Part shown: piece by piece, positions 33,878 through 36,073 of the stretch | How the letters are laid out: each line of letters starts with the position of its first letter | How positions within the stretch are numbered: the first letter of the stretch is position 1 | NCBI GenBank assembly: GCA_025454255.1 | Contig: JALOOU010000020.1 | Coordinates: forward strand, 1 to 36,073 | Direction of reading: 5' to 3' | Origin: Desulfobacterales bacterium | GTDB taxonomy: Bacteria > Desulfobacterota > Desulfobacteria > Desulfobacterales > SpSt-501 | Length of the DNA stretch: 36,073 nt | Position numbers and translations under genes: made by a program | The notes under the pieces: model-generated | The model's database searches: none | What the model saw: only the letters and a program-made list of their open reading frames with translations | Told to the model about the DNA's origin: nothing

Positions 33878-35512
33878 CTATACGACATACTTGATGCCCA
33901 ACCGCTCCGCCGTATGGTAATCGTCGACGCCCAGGGCGTCGGACATTCCGATCGGCAGCGAGGTCGACCGGCCGAGGGGCGCCACGATTTTCTTCAGCTC
34001 GGTGTCGAAGGAGAGAAACACGTCGACCACCCGCTGGGCCACATCCTCGACGTTCAACCGGCGGTAGAGCCGAGGGTCCTGGGCGGTGATGCCCTTCGGG
34101 CACAAGCCGATGTTGCAGATGTTGCAGCGGTCCGTCTCCGAACCCAGGCAGCCGGCCGCCGCCTGCATGATGTATTTTCCGGTCTGGACCCCGCTCGCCC
34201 CGAGCATGATCAGGGCGGCCGCGTTGGCGGCGAGGTTGCCGCTCTTGCCGATGCCTCCGCCCGCAAACAGCGGCAGCTGGTTTTGCATGCCGAGCTTGAC
34301 CAGGTTGAGGTAGCCGTCGCGGATGTTGCTGGCGATGGGGTGGCCCATGTGGTTCATGGAGACGTTGTAGGCCGCGCCCGTGCCGCCGTCCTCGCCGTCG
34401 ATGGCCAACCCGGCCGCGTAGGGGTTGCGGGTCAGATTGTTCAGCACGGCGAGCGCCGTCGAGGTCCCTGAGATCTTGGGGTAGACCGGAACCCGGAAGC
34501 CCCAGGCCATGCTCATGGACTGGATCATCTTGGCGACCGACTCCTCGATCGAGTACTTGGTCTGGTGGGTCGGCGGGCTCGGCAGGTTCACCCCGGCCGG
34601 AACCCCGCGGATGGCGGCGATCAGGCGGTTGACCTTGTACCACATGAGCAGGCCGCCGTCGCCGGGCTTGGCGCCCTGGCCGTACTTGATCTCGATCGCG
34701 CAGGGGTCCTCCTTCATCGCGGGCAGGGCGTGCAGGATTTCGTCCCAGCCGAAGTAGCCGCTGGCCACCTGCAGGATGACATATTTCAGAAAGCGCGAGC
34801 GCAGCAGCCGCGGCGGGCATCCGCCCTCGCCGGTGCACATGCGCACCGGCATGCCCAGCTCCTCGTTCAGGTAGGCCACCCCCATCTGCAGCCCTTCCCA
34901 CATGTTCGGGGAGAGCGCCCCGAAGGACATGCCGCCGATGATGAGCGGATAGATTTCGCGCACCGGCGGGACCCACCCGTTCTCGCGGATGTGCCGGAGG
35001 TTCTGCTCGGGCGGCAGCACCCGGCCGAGCAGCGTGCGCAGTTCGAACTCGTGTCTGCCCGCATCGAGCGCCGGGTCGGTCAGCATGGAGATGCGGATGA
35101 ATTTCAGCCGGTCGAGCAGAACGCCGGGCGCGTTGCGCCGGCCGCCCCGGCGGCGCGGCTGCCCGCCGCGGTCGATGTGAAAGCGCAGCTTGTCGGCCTC
35201 GTCGGCGCGGGCCGGGGCGATGGCGTTGTTGGGGCACACCAGGTTGCACGTGGCGCAGCCGACACAGGCATAGGCCGGGTCGGTCTTCTGGCGGATGCCG
35301 TAGTAGGACCGGTAGACGGTGGCGGGGGCCTCCAGAAAGCCGACCGGCGGGTCGAGCCGCCGCATGCGAAAGACCCCGAGCTCGATGGCGTTGACGGGGC
35401 AAACGGCGGTGCACTTGCCGCAGAGGGTGCAGGTCTCCTTGTCCCACTGGATCTGCCAGCGCAGGTCCTTGACGCTCAGGGTAGAGGGGGTAATGGGTCT
35501 TTCTGGCTGCAT
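33878..35512 (-). CDS. Glutamate synthase FMN-binding subunit with N-terminal ferredoxin domain (archaeal-type GltB core)
   Basis: Synthase subunit that joins ammonia and 2-oxoglutarate to glutamate on FMN. 544 residues. The N-terminal ferredoxin domain has Cys28, 31, 34, 38 (CTLCGKCTAVCP) and a second set, CVGCATCNLVCP (about 83-94). The FMN barrel follows, with IIGGMSFGALSP, EIKYGQGAKPGDGG, the DGEDGGTGAAY loop and GGIGKSGN. The [3Fe-4S] site is CLGSETDRCNICNIGLCP. Unlike bacterial GltB it lacks glutaminase and GXGXG domains, which are encoded by the neighbours. AGGAGG lies 8 bases before ATG 35512. Its first 37 bases overlap the end of the upstream glutaminase gene. Confidence 0.92.
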   Translation of the reverse strand: MQPERPITPSTLSVKDLRWQIQWDKETCTLCGKCTAVCPVNAIELGVFRMRRLDPPVGFLEAPATVYRSYYGIRQKTDPAYACVGCATCNLVCPNNAIAPARADEADKLRFHIDRGGQPRRRGGRRNAPGVLLDRLKFIRISMLTDPALDAGRHEFELRTLLGRVLPPEQNLRHIRENGWVPPVREIYPLIIGGMSFGALSPNMWEGLQMGVAYLNEELGMPVRMCTGEGGCPPRLLRSRFLKYVILQVASGYFGWDEILHALPAMKEDPCAIEIKYGQGAKPGDGGLLMWYKVNRLIAAIRGVPAGVNLPSPPTHQTKYSIEESVAKMIQSMSMAWGFRVPVYPKISGTSTALAVLNNLTRNPYAAGLAIDGEDGGTGAAYNVSMNHMGHPIASNIRDGYLNLVKLGMQNQLPLFAGGGIGKSGNLAANAAALIMLGASGVQTGKYIMQAAAGCLGSETDRCNICNIGLCPKGITAQDPRLYRRLNVEDVAQRVVDVFLSFDTELKKIVAPLGRSTSLPIGMSDALGVDDYHTAERLGIKYVV

Positions 35513-36073
35513 ATGCGAACCTCCTGGCGGTCGCTGCCGACGACCGCCGTGTCCAGCATCATCGGTTGAAAATCTCTGCTCTTGTCCCGCAGCGGAATGG
35601 CGGCGTCCAATCCGCAGATCTCCGATGAAAAAGCGTACATGCCCGGTTTGCCGCCGACCACCCCCGGCCGGAGCTTCTTGCGGTCCTGGACCATGAAGAC
35701 GCTGCCGTCCGGGAGGCTGCCGATGACGCAGTTGGGGCCGTCGATGATCAGCGGGCGGCAGGAGTGCTTCAGGTGGCGCAGCAGGGAGGCGTCCGGGTGC
35801 GCCGCCAGGTCCGCGTCCTGCAGCGGGGTGATCAGGTGCTTGTAGGCCTCGATGCCGAAGCCCAGCGTGGTGCTCATGTAGTGCAGGATGTGGGTGAAGA
35901 CCTCCGAGTCCGAGTTGTAGCCCACGTAGCCGGGAAACCCGCGCGACTCCAAAAAGGTCCGGATCGGGATGAAGGCCGTGTTCTCGCCGTTGGTCATGCT
36001 GGCAAAGCCGTGGATGAAAAACGGGTGGCAGGCGTAGAGGTTGATGGCGTAGTTGGTGTTCTGCCGCCCCTGG
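35476..36073 (-). CDS. Class II glutamine amidotransferase subunit of glutamate synthase, N-terminal part outside window
   Basis: The frame is open to the edge of the window, so only the C-terminal about 198 residues are seen. The in-frame ATG at 35997 is internal: the preceding codons read HPFFIHGFAS and continue into MTNGENTAFIP. That stretch, plus SDSEVFTHILHYM and DGPNCVIGSLPDGSVFMVQDRKKLRPG, is typical of the class II glutaminase domain of glutamate synthase (GlxB type), which releases ammonia from glutamine. The catalytic N-terminal Cys lies outside the window. It overlaps the FMN subunit gene by 37 bases, implying tight translational coupling and joint assembly of a three-piece synthase. 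Confidence 0.85.
   Translation of the reverse strand, partial: QGRQNTNYAINLYACHPFFIHGFASMTNGENTAFIPIRTFLESRGFPGYVGYNSDSEVFTHILHYMSTTLGFGIEAYKHLITPLQDADLAAHPDASLLRHLKHSCRPLIIDGPNCVIGSLPDGSVFMVQDRKKLRPGVVGGKPGMYAFSSEICGLDAAIPLRDKSRDFQPMMLDTAVVGSDRQEVRICSQKDPLPPLP

Overview
High-GC chromosomal window (my impression is mid-60s % G+C; not computed) carrying about 24 protein genes and no rRNA, tRNA, CRISPR array or insertion sequence that I can see. The gene set points to an anaerobic, sulfate-reducer-like deltaproteobacterium (Desulfobacterota): NrfH-type nitrite reductase, archaeal-type split glutamate synthase with ferredoxin-like domains, Fe-S PurF, an HTH/Zn-ribbon regulator and short-chain acid transporters. 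This assignment is inference from gene content only.

Layout. 1-1164: 3' part of a FadL-type outer-membrane porin with a good terminator. 1355-3358: coaX-coaBC (coenzyme A synthesis), convergent with a divergent PlsC-like acyltransferase and a cupin (3388-4633, minus). 4784-8106 (minus): an aromatic amino-acid transcription unit made of a promoter, a 17-residue Phe/Trp-rich leader peptide, alternative hairpins and an intrinsic terminator, then a DAHP synthase/prephenate dehydratase fusion and an M20 amidohydrolase. 8081-9328 (minus): a TIM-barrel-like lipoprotein of unknown function. 9450-11951: Lon protease. 12183-16080 (plus): AtoE-type short-chain fatty acid transporter, a sodium:solute symporter behind a leader terminator, and a free-standing Lon N-domain protein, whose stop codon abuts that of the convergent sppA.

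16081-24147 is a glyoxylate-centred island. A HOGA1-like 4-hydroxy-2-oxoglutarate aldolase (minus, followed by sppA) is divergent from an FAH-family hydrolase (plus). That hydrolase is convergent with an AGT-glcDE-glcF operon (minus): alanine-glyoxylate aminotransferase, a GlcD-GlcE fusion and the Fe-S subunit GlcF. Two enzymes would make glyoxylate (from hydroxyoxoglutarate and from glycolate) and one would transaminate it to glycine. An MFS transporter (24379-25644) is divergent from this operon.

25737-29829 (minus): nrfH-nrfA cytochrome c nitrite reductase behind a palindromic FNR/CRP-type site, preceded by a radical SAM protein plus HTH/Zn-ribbon regulator pair and an orphan cyclic-nucleotide-binding protein. 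29957-36073 (minus): purF, a GXGXG-GltD-ferredoxin fusion, an FMN glutamate synthase with N-terminal ferredoxin domain, and the C-terminal part of a class II glutaminase, together a split glutamate synthase next to another glutamine-using enzyme.

The strongest unusual signals are the Phe/Trp attenuator in front of the aroF-pheA fusion, the eukaryote-like HOGA/AGT/glycolate-oxidase grouping, the symporter leader with a terminator-spanning small ORF, and substitutions of usually conserved residues in CoaX, CoaBC and the PlsC-like protein.
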